DNA from: Bacteroides sp. | GTDB lineage: Bacteria > Bacteroidota > Bacteroidia > Bacteroidales > Bacteroidaceae | Direction: 5' to 3' | NCBI GenBank assembly: GCA_021202275.1 | Contig: JAJQDI010000018.1 | Span: forward strand, 202,516 to 266,515 | Length of the DNA stretch: 64,000 bases | Part shown: positions 45,413-53,618 of the stretch, one piece after another | Numbering within the stretch: position 1 is the stretch's first letter | Layout: each line of letters begins with the position of its first letter | The notes under the pieces: model-generated | Told to the model about the DNA's origin: nothing | Database searches by the model: none | Seen by the model: only the letters and a program-made list of their open reading frames with translations | Translations under genes and position numbers: made by a program

Positions 45413-46483
45413 TCATTCAAACAACTCACGTAGTTTTCGTTGAAGCAGTTTTTTATCGGGCAGTTGGGTCTGGTATTCCGAAACCATAGTCGGAGATAAA
45501 GAACGGCTCAAAGCATACTCGACTACTTCATTGTCTTTATCTTTACACAGCAGAATGCCAATACTGGGGTTTTCATTGTCTTTTCTGACGTCCCTGTCCA
45601 ATGCTTCGAGATAGAAGTTTAATTGTCCAAGATGTTCGGGTTTAAATTTATCCGATTTCAGTTCAAAAGCGATCAGGCATTGCAGCCCTCGGTGATAGAA
45701 AAGCAGATCGATATAGAAATCACTGTTTCCTACCTGTAGGCGATATTCTTCACCCATAAAAAGAAAGTCTTTTCCCAGTTCAAGAATAAAATTCTTCATC
45801 TGGCTGATCAATCCTTTTTGTAGATCCCCTTCACTGTGTTGTTCGGATAGACCCAGAAATTCAAATACATAACCATCTTTAAAACTACCAGTAATGTCAG
45901 GATGAATTTCTCTCACCACTGGTGAGAGTTTTGCACTGCCCAATAGGGTTCTCTCGTATATTCCGCTACTTATCTGGCGTTCCAGTTCTCTTTTGGAATA
46001 TTTTTCCTGAACACTAAGACGAAGATAAAACTCTCTTTCTTCATCTGATTTGGTTCTGGATATTAAAATTAAGTGATGTGACCAACTTAAATTGGCTAAA
46101 ATAGTATTTTTAATATCCTCTATTTTAAATTGTGTCACCAGTGGTGGCGCAATTTCATTTGCCTCATTATTAGAAGATTGTATTTGTGTCACCACTGGTG
46201 ACACAAATGACATACTATTATATGTTTCATAAAACTGCTTCATCCTGTATAGACCACGCCGATTAAATCCTTTTATATCCGGATGTTCTTTTTGAATGAA
46301 TTTAGCTAATTCGTCAACTGTTTTATCGCCCCATATAGATGCCTGGATTTTTTCACTGATATATCTGCCAATATTCCAATAGAGATTTATCAGTTCTGTA
46401 TTTACTGCTTTTAAGGCGTGGTTTCTCGATTCTTTGATCAGGTGTACAATTTCAGAAAACTGTTTTTGTTTATCCGGTTGCAT
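45413..46483 (-). CDS. YhcG/DUF1016 PDDEXK nuclease-family protein
   Basis: A 356-residue soluble protein. The N-terminal half (about 5-180) is the DUF1016 N domain (ELINLYWNIGRYISEKIQ, GFNRRGLYRMKQFYETY, LSWSHHLILI, REFYLRLSVQEKYSKREL). The C-terminal half (about 200-350) is the PDDEXK-like nuclease domain (FVFEFLGL-type YVFEFLGL, FLFMGEEYRLQVGNSDFYID, LLFYHRGLQCLIAFELKSDK, where D and ExK form the site). Members are thought to act in restriction or in recombination/repair and often sit in mobile or defence loci. It stands alone, flanked by an 80-bp direct repeat. Confidence 0.88.
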   Translation of the reverse strand: MQPDKQKQFSEIVHLIKESRNHALKAVNTELINLYWNIGRYISEKIQASIWGDKTVDELAKFIQKEHPDIKGFNRRGLYRMKQFYETYNSMSFVSPVVTQIQSSNNEANEIAPPLVTQFKIEDIKNTILANLSWSHHLILISRTKSDEEREFYLRLSVQEKYSKRELERQISSGIYERTLLGSAKLSPVVREIHPDITGSFKDGYVFEFLGLSEQHSEGDLQKGLISQMKNFILELGKDFLFMGEEYRLQVGNSDFYIDLLFYHRGLQCLIAFELKSDKFKPEHLGQLNFYLEALDRDVRKDNENPSIGILLCKDKDNEVVEYALSRSLSPTMVSEYQTQLPDKKLLQRKLRELFE

Positions 46484-47100
46484 ATAGTTTGGGTTTATGG
46501 AATGTATTCCTACAAAGATACAGATTTACAAACAGAATATCCATATTAAATTAAGAAAGGTAAGTAGTTTGACTGTTCGAAAAATATCTTTTTATCTCTT
46601 ATTAAAACCTTCTCTATCAAATCAATTAAACCGTCATTTGCCTTTCTCAGGATATTAGTCTATTTTTGTGGGTGAGGAATTGGCAAGATATTAGGGGCAG
46701 CTTTACCTCATATCGTTTGCTTACTAATCACATCAGTTGTCAATCCTTATTATTTATTTGAAATTACTTGTTCATCGTCAACGTTGGTGATGAACAAAAC
46801 TTATGTTCTTAAACGGTTTGTATATATCGTTTAATAATATAGGTGTATATAAACAGAAAGGGATTTTTGGCAACTTATTTTGCAGCTTTACCTCAATTAT
46901 TCAGCAAAATAAACTTGTCGGGATATTGTGTAGTTCTTTCTCTAGACAAATAGGGAGAGAGGTATGTGATATTGTGGTTTTATAAACAGAAAGAAGCTGT
47001 GTAAGGTCTACGCATTATAAGAACTTACAGAGGCATAGCGTTGTTTAGTTAAATCCCTTTTCTATTTGAAATAGAATTGATTATCTAACAAACAAAGAAT
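46484..47100. other. Gene-free region with repeat pieces
   Basis: It contains the right 80-bp repeat copy (46639-46720) and another CAGCTTTACCTCA fragment at about 46881. A 60-codon frame at 46803-46985 has low-complexity composition and no signal of being a gene. Confidence 0.5.
46639..46720 (+). repeat. 80-bp direct repeat right of the nuclease gene
   Basis: A degenerate copy of 45281-45360: TGCCTTTCTCAGGATATTAG, TATTTTTGTGGGTGAGGAAT, CAGCTTTACCTCATATCGTT. A further reverse fragment with GAGGTAAAGCTGCATAT occurs at about 47404-47420. Confidence 0.65.
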
Positions 47101-47313
47101 ATGACAACTGTTTATGTCCTGACAATAAAAACAACTAAAGAAGTTGATTACTATACAAGTATAGCTGCTTTATGCAAAGAAAATTCCCATGATAAAATAA
47201 GGGTTACAGCTAAACATCTTTATGATGTAATACCTAAAAAGGGATTTTATGAAAACAGCCGAATAAGTATTAAAAAGGTAAAAACCAAATCTACAAAAGA
47301 CATACAAGATTAA
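47101..47313 (+). CDS. Small hypothetical protein
   Basis: A 70-residue basic, soluble protein (MTTVYVLTIKTTKEVDYYTS). It has a beta-rich start followed by a helix and a lysine-rich end. The frame has an ATG after an A-rich leader (AACAAACAAAGAATATG), a typical Bacteroidota initiation region. Proteins of this size and pattern occur near Bacteroidales mobile elements, but I cannot name the family. Confidence 0.55.
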   Translation: MTTVYVLTIKTTKEVDYYTSIAALCKENSHDKIRVTAKHLYDVIPKKGFYENSRISIKKVKTKSTKDIQD

Positions 47314-47700
47314 CACATTGCAAATTATTGTTAATAATCAGGTATTAATAAGATAAATATCGGATTTTTGTTTGTAATTCTATTTAAACTCTCTATCTTT
47401 GTGGTGAGGTAAAGCTGCATATCTAATATGTTGCTTAACAAAGTCCAGGCGGGAAGTTGTATTACGATGAAAACATTTTCCTGTTGGATCATACTCACAC
47501 AAAAACGAAAAAGGATATTATTTTCCTAATTTCCACTTTTGTTGTATAAGAAGAGGAGAGTTTTTCTTGTATACTCCGTTCAGAAAGCTAATGAATGAGG
47601 TAGATAAGAGATTCTTATCTTTAAAAAATTATCAGACGATAAGAGAGAGTTAGTAATTAAATTATCAACCTTTAATCGAAAGCAGAATGAAATAAACTTT
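47314..47700. other. AT-rich spacer
   Basis: Contains no gene that I can support. A fragment of the CAGCTTTACCTC repeat in reverse (about 47404-47420) and a TATCTTTG box (about 47396-47403) are present. Confidence 0.4.
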
Positions 47701-47945
47701 TATCTTTGCATGGTATAGTCAAGCGAGACAAAAGAATACATACTATAATATGCGGAACATTTTACGATTCAACTGGAAATTCGGCAAAAATTACCAATAG
47801 ACTCGAAAAGTAAAATGAGAGGCAGCGTCTATGTCTAAAAATTGGCATAGGCGTCTCTCATAATTCGAGTCTAGGGTTTGCCGAAACCTCCAATCAAGTT
47901 ATGTAGAGACAGCCTATGCTTTTTTTTAGGCATTTTTTATCCGAT
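47701..47945 (+). ncRNA. Structured leader RNA with terminator/antiterminator potential
   Basis: A TATCTTTG -7 box (47701-47708) could start an RNA near 47717. It folds as a long rod: TTCGGCAAA (47780-47788) with TTTGCCGAA (47877-47885), TAGACTCGAA (47798-47807) with TTCGAGTCTA (47864-47873), and ATGAGAG...CTATG (47815-47833) with CATAGGCGTCTCTCAT (47846-47861). The same GCATAGGCGTCTC can instead pair with GAGACAGCCTATGC (47906-47919), whose GCCTA (47912-47916) also forms a short terminator hairpin with TAGGC (47927-47931) before T6. The gene at 47989 lies 44 bp further on. It could be an attenuator/riboswitch or a stand-alone sRNA. Confidence 0.5.
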
Positions 47946-47988
47946 CCTATTTACATGGAAGTCATTGGAAAACACATAAAAAGACCTT

Positions 47989-48399
47989 ATGATAGAAGAT
48001 GAAGACTCCTATACGCCGCTTTTTATTAAACTAATCAGGCTATGGCAAGTAAGAGTCATTCTTTATACAGTGGTATTTGTGGTAGTAGCTGTTTTTCTTT
48101 ACTGGCAGTTGTTTCTTCATCCCTTAGAGACCATCAGGCAATTAAACGTACCGGAGAATAGTTTTATGTGGACAACTTTCAGAAAGGGCATAGCCGTCGG
48201 ATACCTGTGCAGTTACCTGCCACTGGCAGTCTTCTACTTCCTGGAGTTCGCATCTTACGAAGTATATAACACGGACATATACTATGAAATACAGCACATA
48301 CAGGCAAGCCGCAGGGTCCGCAGGGGCATACTCCTTGCAGCCGTGATCATCACTTGCTCTATACCCATTGTCATACTAAGCAACCCCCTACCAGTGTAG
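47989..48399 (+). CDS. Small membrane protein of unknown function
   Basis: A 136-residue protein with about three transmembrane helices: residues 23-44 (ILYTVVFVVVAVFLYWQLF), 73-89 (VGYLCSYLPLAVFYFLEF) and 113-131 (GILLAAVIITCSIPIVIL). It is not recognised. A 15-codon open frame from ATG 47955 overlaps its start and could be a coupled leader peptide. It lies after the structured leader RNA and ends in a GC-rich hairpin, so it appears as a single-gene transcription unit. Confidence 0.65.
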   Translation: MIEDEDSYTPLFIKLIRLWQVRVILYTVVFVVVAVFLYWQLFLHPLETIRQLNVPENSFMWTTFRKGIAVGYLCSYLPLAVFYFLEFASYEVYNTDIYYEIQHIQASRRVRRGILLAAVIITCSIPIVILSNPLPV

Positions 48400-48768
48400 T
48401 TGTTGTAGTGTGAGCGGTGCAACTAAGCACCCACAGAAGAGCGCACATGGAATACAGAAGGAAGTGTGCGCTCTTCATTAGACTTTACCAAAAAGGGGAG
48501 GATCAGTCTTTCAGACAAATCTCTGATCTGAGAGAAGTTATACCTATGCATTTCAAACATGGAAACAACATAACCACAATGACTATATAAAGGATGTAGA
48601 AGCAGGGAGCGCACATAGAAAATGTATATCGCGCGCTCCCTATTCAAACTTAAAAGAACATGCTCTCTTACATAAAAATTGAAGCTGGTATCACCTGCAA
48701 AGAGGATACCCAGACCTTTATTGCCTATTCAAAACTAAAATTCAGAATGGATCATAAAACAACATGCC
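48400..48768. other. Spacer with paired GC-rich hairpins
   Basis: Holds two related hairpins (48436-48476 and 48605-48640, both with GAGCGCACAT in the left arm) and no supported gene. Confidence 0.5.
48436..48476 (+). terminator. Hairpin after the small membrane protein
   Basis: GAAGAGCGCACA (48436-48447) pairs perfectly over 12 bp with TGTGCGCTCTTC (48465-48476). No strong T-run follows. A related 8-bp hairpin (GGGAGCGC/GCGCTCCC) lies at 48605-48640. Confidence 0.55.
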
Positions 48769-49275
48769 ATGGATTTTTCAAGAAAAAGAAAACAAACGCC
48801 TGGTACCGGGGTAGAAACACACTCCCATATTGCTCCTGTTACTACTGCTGAGGAAGTACTGCATCTGTGTTGCAACATCGTAAGGAAGAAAGAGTTGTAT
48901 CTGCGTGCACAGGCACAGCGCTTACACCCTGCCACCCTACAGAAGATCATTGAACCGGGTGAGCCCAACGGGTATAAGGGATTGCGCATAGAAACCCGGG
49001 AATATACCCTGTGGTGTGAATTACGGGTGCCTGAGGGGAACTCAGAAAAACAGCAACAGTCTGCCTATTGCAAAACGGTATTACTGTATTTCTATGACAG
49101 TGACAAACTGAAGGCTTTTTTAAAGGTGCTCAGGGAGCAGAGACGGTTCCACTGTGTATGGGATCATCAGTGGCTGGACCTGGAGGAAAACCACATAAAG
49201 ATCATCTTAAAAATGGCACAAACACCCAGAATACCTCACTGCCTTATTTTTACTATCCGCAACCATAAACTATAA
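48769..49275 (+). CDS. Hypothetical protein
   Basis: A 168-residue soluble protein (MDFSRKRKQTPGTGVETHSH) with no signal peptide or membrane helix. Notable features are a CC pair (LHLCCNIVRKK) and a C-terminal basic region. I do not recognise it. It is preceded by a short A-rich stretch and has no operon partner; tRNA-Gly follows on the other strand. Confidence 0.55.
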   Translation: MDFSRKRKQTPGTGVETHSHIAPVTTAEEVLHLCCNIVRKKELYLRAQAQRLHPATLQKIIEPGEPNGYKGLRIETREYTLWCELRVPEGNSEKQQQSAYCKTVLLYFYDSDKLKAFLKVLREQRRFHCVWDHQWLDLEENHIKIILKMAQTPRIPHCLIFTIRNHKL

Positions 49276-49395
49276 GATACAGACCAGTCGGCAAACTACA
49301 CATACATTCCACTCAGGTTTTCATGGGGATGCCCGGATCTGCTTAGCAGGCAGCCGGAACCCATGACCTTAAAAGGAAAAGTGAGGAAATAAAAA

Positions 49396-49424
49396 AAGGC
49401 TGCAAACTATTGATTTGCAGCCTT
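49396..49424 (-). terminator. Terminator of tRNA-Gly
   Basis: AAGGCTGCAAA (49396-49406) pairs with TTTGCAGCCTT (49414-49424), and the minus strand continues with a run of T residues. It lies 45 bp after the tRNA. Confidence 0.8.
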
Positions 49425-49468
49425 TTATCTTCATTCGTCGAAGAATGACTTTCTTTTTCCAGATGGAG

Positions 49469-49544
49469 TGGAGCGAAAGACGGGATTCGAACCCGCGACC
49501 CTAACCTTGGCAAGGTTATGCTCTACCAACTGAGCTACTTTCGC
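49469..49544 (-). tRNA. tRNA-Gly (anticodon GCC)
   Basis: A 76-nt tRNA with encoded CCA: acceptor GCGAAAG/CTTTCGC, discriminator T, D arm GCTCAGTTGGTAGAGC, anticodon arm AACCT-TGCCAAG-GTT region giving GCC, and T arm GCGGG-TTCGAAT-CCCGT. All stems pair on the minus strand. Confidence 0.95.
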
Positions 49545-49634
49545 AACATTTCAATGGGTGCAAAGATAAAGAGTTTCACTCTATCGGCCAAACTTTCCTT
49601 TTGAAAAGTTTGGCGCTTTTCCCCTGGGGCCGCC

Positions 49635-50975
49635 CTACTCTCCGAGCAGAGCTTTTTCGGCCTGTTCCACCTGATGGAAGTTGAAACCGGTGGCCACTTG
49701 TTGCATCAGCGCAGAGATCTCATCGTTGCAGAGATTGCCTATGCTTCCTTCGTGGGTATGATCGACCTGTTTATCGTGCGTAAAACGTCCGGCTTCAATA
49801 TCCAGTCCCACCTGCTTGTAGGCGTCGCGGAAAGGCACCCCTTCCCGTGCCAGCCGGTTCACCTCTTCCACACTGAAAATAAGCAGGTATTTATCGTCTT
49901 CTAAGATACGCTTATTGACCTCGATCTCATTCATGATATAAGTAGTCATACGCAAGCACTCTTTGATCTCTTCAAATGCCGGAATAAACACCTCTTTGAT
50001 GATCTGCAGATCGCGGAAATAGCCGGAAGGCAGGTTGTTTGCAATCATCATGATCTGTTGGGGCAGCGCCTGCAACTTGTTGCAACGGGCACGGGTGAGC
50101 TCAAAGACATCCGGATTTTTCTTATGCGGCATGATGCTGGAGCCGGTAGTACACTCATCGGGCAATTTTACAAAGCCAAAGTTCTGACTATTGAACAGAC
50201 AGGCATCATAGGCCAACTTAGACAACGTACCAGCCAGAGTAGCCAGGGCGAAAGCCACATTCCTCTCCAACTTGCCTCTGCCCATCTGGGCATATACTAC
50301 ATTGTAGTTCATGGAATCAAATCCCAACAGTTGAGTGGTCAGGCTGCGATCGAGTGGGAAAGAAGACCCATAGCCCGCGGCCGATCCCAAAGGATTGCGG
50401 TTACACATTTTATAGGCTGCCAGCAAAAACTGCATATCATCTACCAGACTTTCTGCGTACGCTCCGAACCACAATCCGAAAGAAGAGGGCATAGCGATCT
50501 GCAAATGCGTATACCCCGGCATCAATACATCTTTGTAGGTTTCGCTTTGCGTAATGAGTACACCGAACAACTCTTCCACTGCTTCGGCCACCTCACGCAA
50601 CTGGGTACGCGTAAACAGTTTCAGGTCGAGCAGTACCTGATCGTTGCGCGAACGACCGCTGTGGATTTTCTTGCCAACGTCTCCCAGCTTCCGCGTAAGC
50701 ATCAGTTCTACCTGCGAATGTACATCCTCCACACCTTCTTCAATGACAAACCTGCCCTCTTCCGCCATCCGATAGATTACGCGCAATTCGGCAAGCAACA
50801 GCCGCAACTCTTCCGGGGTCAGTAGTCCGATACTTTCGAGCATGGTGATATGAGCCATAGAGCCCATGGCATCGTGCTTCGCCAGAAAAATATCCATCTC
50901 CCGGTCACGCCCTACGGTGAATTTCTCGATCGCGTCATTCACCTGTATATTTTTTTCCCAAAGTTTCTGTGCCAT
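49635..50975 (-). CDS. argH: Argininosuccinate lyase
   Basis: A 446-residue enzyme from ATG 50975 (MAQKLWEKNIQVNDAIEKFT; an ATG two codons earlier is possible). It has SRNDQVLLDLKLFTR, GYTHLQIAMPSSFG and the fumarase/lyase signature GSSIMPHKKNPD with the catalytic Ser. It splits argininosuccinate to arginine and fumarate, the last step of arginine synthesis. It is the last gene of a minus-strand run with prmC, recX, pyrE and the SRPBCC gene. A GCCAAACTTT/AAAGTTTGGC hairpin (49587-49614) beyond the stop probably terminates it. Confidence 0.95.
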   Translation of the reverse strand: MAQKLWEKNIQVNDAIEKFTVGRDREMDIFLAKHDAMGSMAHITMLESIGLLTPEELRLLLAELRVIYRMAEEGRFVIEEGVEDVHSQVELMLTRKLGDVGKKIHSGRSRNDQVLLDLKLFTRTQLREVAEAVEELFGVLITQSETYKDVLMPGYTHLQIAMPSSFGLWFGAYAESLVDDMQFLLAAYKMCNRNPLGSAAGYGSSFPLDRSLTTQLLGFDSMNYNVVYAQMGRGKLERNVAFALATLAGTLSKLAYDACLFNSQNFGFVKLPDECTTGSSIMPHKKNPDVFELTRARCNKLQALPQQIMMIANNLPSGYFRDLQIIKEVFIPAFEEIKECLRMTTYIMNEIEVNKRILEDDKYLLIFSVEEVNRLAREGVPFRDAYKQVGLDIEAGRFTHDKQVDHTHEGSIGNLCNDEISALMQQVATGFNFHQVEQAEKALLGE

Positions 50976-50988
50976 ATCCATACGGATC

Positions 50989-51399
50989 TTAATAAGGAAT
51001 CGCAGCCAGTGTCTCGGCCATCTTTTCCAATCCTTCCTGCAAAGGTTTCTGTGTCATGCCCTTCATGATCGGGTTGAGGTCCATCCCTACAGTCAGTTTC
51101 ATTTTACATTCGGCCTCACCTACCGGTACGATCTGTATCCACAGATTGAAGAAGAGGGGTGAATCTACCGTTTCGAACTTTATACATTTGTTGGGGTCAC
51201 GCTCTACAATACGCAGACTGAGCTGACCGATAGCAGGTACACTGAAACGGAGCGTATCCGCGTCGAAACTGAGATCTTTTACTTTATCTTCCGGTATCCG
51301 TTCGCGCACAGACTCCAGATGATTCAGATCCGAGAGCTTATTATATACTTTTTCCTCACTGTAAGGAATGATCTTAACGCTACTTTCAAATTTAGTCAT
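50989..51399 (-). CDS. SRPBCC/START-like family protein
   Basis: A 136-residue soluble protein of the polyketide cyclase/START-like (SRPBCC) fold. It begins MTKFESSVKIIPYSEEKVYN, with the typical first strand and helix pattern, a middle RFSVPAIGQLSLRIVERD and a C-terminal helix LQEGLEKMAETLAAI. Such proteins bind hydrophobic ligands; the ligand is unknown. It sits 13 bp upstream of argH and follows pyrE, an arrangement common in Bacteroidales. Confidence 0.8.
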   Translation of the reverse strand: MTKFESSVKIIPYSEEKVYNKLSDLNHLESVRERIPEDKVKDLSFDADTLRFSVPAIGQLSLRIVERDPNKCIKFETVDSPLFFNLWIQIVPVGEAECKMKLTVGMDLNPIMKGMTQKPLQEGLEKMAETLAAIPY

Positions 51400-51491
51400 T
51401 CTTTTCCCTTTCCGTTAAAACACAAAAAGAACGATCCGGATATCTGTATATCCGAACTACTCTTTCTAATCCTATATATTATTTGATATAC

Positions 51492-52130
51492 TTACTTATT
51501 CGGATCCCAGTTTGCCGGGTCTTTACGCCATTCATTCAACGTTTCAATGTCTTCCTTCTCAATATATCCGGTACGTAACGCAACCTCCAGTACCACTTCG
51601 TAATTGGTCAGCGTGACCAGGGGTACTTTGGCATCCTTGAATTTTTTCTCAGCAACGGGAAACCCATAGGTATAGGCCGCCACCACACCGATCACCTCAC
51701 ATCCGTCGCGACGGATCGCCTCAACCGCTTTCAGACTGCTTCCTCCTGTGGAAACCAGGTCTTCTACAACTACCACCTTCATTCCGGGACGAAGTTCTCC
51801 TTCAATGAGGTTTTCCAATCCGTGATCTTTCGGTGTGGAACGAACATATACAAACGGCAGGTTGAGGGCATCGGCAACCAGAGCTCCCTGTGGGATCGCT
51901 CCTGTAGCCACCCCGGCAATGGCATCCACCTGTCCGAAATGTTCGAGTATGATGCGGGTGATTTCTATCTTTACAAAATTACGCAAAGAAGGATAAGAAA
52001 GTGTTTTTCGGTTGTCGCAATAAAAAGGCGATTTCCATCCGGAGGCCCATGTAAAAGGGTTGGCCGGTTGCAGTTTGATCGCTTTAATCTTTAACAACTT
52101 CTCCGCGAATAATTTCTCCAAAGCTTTCAT
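51492..52130 (-). CDS. pyrE: Orotate phosphoribosyltransferase
   Basis: A 212-residue type I phosphoribosyltransferase from ATG 52130 (MKALEKLFAEKLLKIKAIKL). The orotate/PRPP site is seen in FTWASGWKSPFYCDNRK, in AGVATGAIPQGALVADAL and in the PRPP motif VVVEDLVSTGGSS. It makes OMP from orotate and PRPP in pyrimidine synthesis. The upstream in-frame start at 52163 would add a non-family N-terminus. The C-terminal part is slightly longer than the E. coli enzyme, as in other Bacteroidota. Confidence 0.92.
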   Translation of the reverse strand: MKALEKLFAEKLLKIKAIKLQPANPFTWASGWKSPFYCDNRKTLSYPSLRNFVKIEITRIILEHFGQVDAIAGVATGAIPQGALVADALNLPFVYVRSTPKDHGLENLIEGELRPGMKVVVVEDLVSTGGSSLKAVEAIRRDGCEVIGVVAAYTYGFPVAEKKFKDAKVPLVTLTNYEVVLEVALRTGYIEKEDIETLNEWRKDPANWDPNK

Positions 52131-52253
52131 AAGTCGACTTTCTCTGATAAATGTTTGGCACAAAAGTACGGAAAGTGAATGAGACTGAAAAGAAGAAACC
52201 GTATATTTTTCAATAAAATATGAATTAAAAAGATTTCCTCCTGCCTGAGTGTT

Positions 52254-52739
52254 TCAGTCGGGATACAGCTCCTCTTCGAGGCCCGGCAGGCAGGCGCGTA
52301 TCTCGTTCATTTCGAAGCCACGTCCCAGAGCAAAACGGATCAGTTTCGCATTCCGCTGGTAGTCATCTCCGGCACGTATGCTCCTGCGTTTGGCCTCCAG
52401 GAGTTTGCGCAACCCTTGCTGATATTCCTCCTGATCTATCTCCCGCAGGCATTTATCTACACAGGCAGAAGCTATTTTTTTCAGGTGCAGGGCTTGCGCG
52501 ATCTTCCGCCGGCCCCATTTGTCAAAACGATATTTATCTTTGACAAAAGCACGGCAATAACGCTCTTCGTCCAGATAGCCCTCCCGCTCCAGATAGGTCA
52601 GGATGCGTTCGATCCCGTCATAGGGTATACTCCACTTCTGTAATTTATCAAAAACTTCCGTCCGGCAATGTTCGGCAGCGGAACAATACGAGGCAGCTCT
52701 TTGTAAAGCTTCGGTTTCGGTTATTGTTTTCATTTCCAT
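52254..52739 (-). CDS. recX: Regulatory protein RecX
   Basis: A 161-residue RecX-family protein from ATG 52739; a second ATG at 52733 overlaps the prmC stop as ATGA. Either start implies coupled translation with prmC. RecX helical repeats are clear: LQRAASYCSAAEHCRTEVFDKL, YLEREGYLDEERYCRAFVKD, KWGRRKIAQALHLKKIAS. RecX modulates RecA filaments. The preceding in-frame region on this strand is the prmC coding sequence in another frame, so it is not part of RecX. Confidence 0.88.
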   Translation of the reverse strand: MEMKTITETEALQRAASYCSAAEHCRTEVFDKLQKWSIPYDGIERILTYLEREGYLDEERYCRAFVKDKYRFDKWGRRKIAQALHLKKIASACVDKCLREIDQEEYQQGLRKLLEAKRRSIRAGDDYQRNAKLIRFALGRGFEMNEIRACLPGLEEELYPD

Positions 52740-53569
52740 ATAGCTGTTACGATCCTGTCGTTGCCGGAAAGGTCCGGAAGGATACGGATCGAATGATATC
52801 CAAACGATTCGAACAGAGAAGCAGTCTCTGTTCCATACGCGCGGTTGATCTCCAGATAAACCTTTCCGCCGGCAACCAGCATAGACTGTCCGACCTCCGC
52901 TATCCTGCGATAGAAACGGAGAGGATCGGTATCCGGAACAAAAAGAGCCTGTGAAGGCTCCCATTCGAGCACATTGGGTTCCATGGCACTCTTCTCACTT
53001 TCTGCAATATAGGGTGGGTTGCTGACGATGATATCCAAAGAAGCGGGTGATGCTACCGACGGCCCGAACACGTCCTGAACGGAGAAAAAGACTTTTGCCC
53101 CCAACCGTGCCGCATTGTCGGCCGCCACCCGCAGAGCCTCCGCGGAAACACCCCAGGCATACACCTCTGCCTGAGGCCACCTAACGGCCAGAGAGACCGC
53201 TATGCATCCGCTTCCCGTACCGATATCCAGCAGGCGGCCACCCGAAGGGTTTTCCTTCAATACCCGCTCTACCAGTTCTTCCGTTTCCGGTCGGGGAATA
53301 AGGACCGCCGGGGTCACCCGGAACGAACGCCCCAGAAATTCCGTACTTCCACAAATGTACTGGATGGGTTCATTCCTCCGGAGACGACTTACCGTATCGT
53401 CCAGAATACGCTGCATGGTATCGGATAAATTTATATCTTTGTCCAGATACAGGGACATTTCATCTATCCGGAGTAGATCCCGGCAGATGATACGGGTAAG
53501 AGCCGATATTTCACCGGGAGAATATATTTCCTGTAAGGAACGACGGATGTAAGTCCTGATTTGTTTCAT
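52730..53569 (-). CDS. prmC: Peptide chain release factor N5-glutamine methyltransferase
   Basis: A 279-residue enzyme. The N-terminal helical domain (1-80) is followed by a Rossmann methyltransferase domain with the SAM motif LLDIGTGSGCIAVSLA (about 116-131) and catalytic NPPY in IIVSNPPYIAES. It methylates the GGQ glutamine of release factors RF1/RF2. It is divergent from ribD with 49 bp between starts and overlaps recX downstream. Confidence 0.93.
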   Translation of the reverse strand: MKQIRTYIRRSLQEIYSPGEISALTRIICRDLLRIDEMSLYLDKDINLSDTMQRILDDTVSRLRRNEPIQYICGSTEFLGRSFRVTPAVLIPRPETEELVERVLKENPSGGRLLDIGTGSGCIAVSLAVRWPQAEVYAWGVSAEALRVAADNAARLGAKVFFSVQDVFGPSVASPASLDIIVSNPPYIAESEKSAMEPNVLEWEPSQALFVPDTDPLRFYRRIAEVGQSMLVAGGKVYLEINRAYGTETASLFESFGYHSIRILPDLSGNDRIVTAIWK

Positions 53570-53618
53570 TTCTACGATTCAATATGCAAAATTACGCATA
53601 ATTACGATCAGATTTTCT

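Noticed and set aside
46803..46985. 60-codon plus-strand gene
   Set aside because: Composition is low-complexity, there is no motif, and it overlaps a degenerate repeat fragment.
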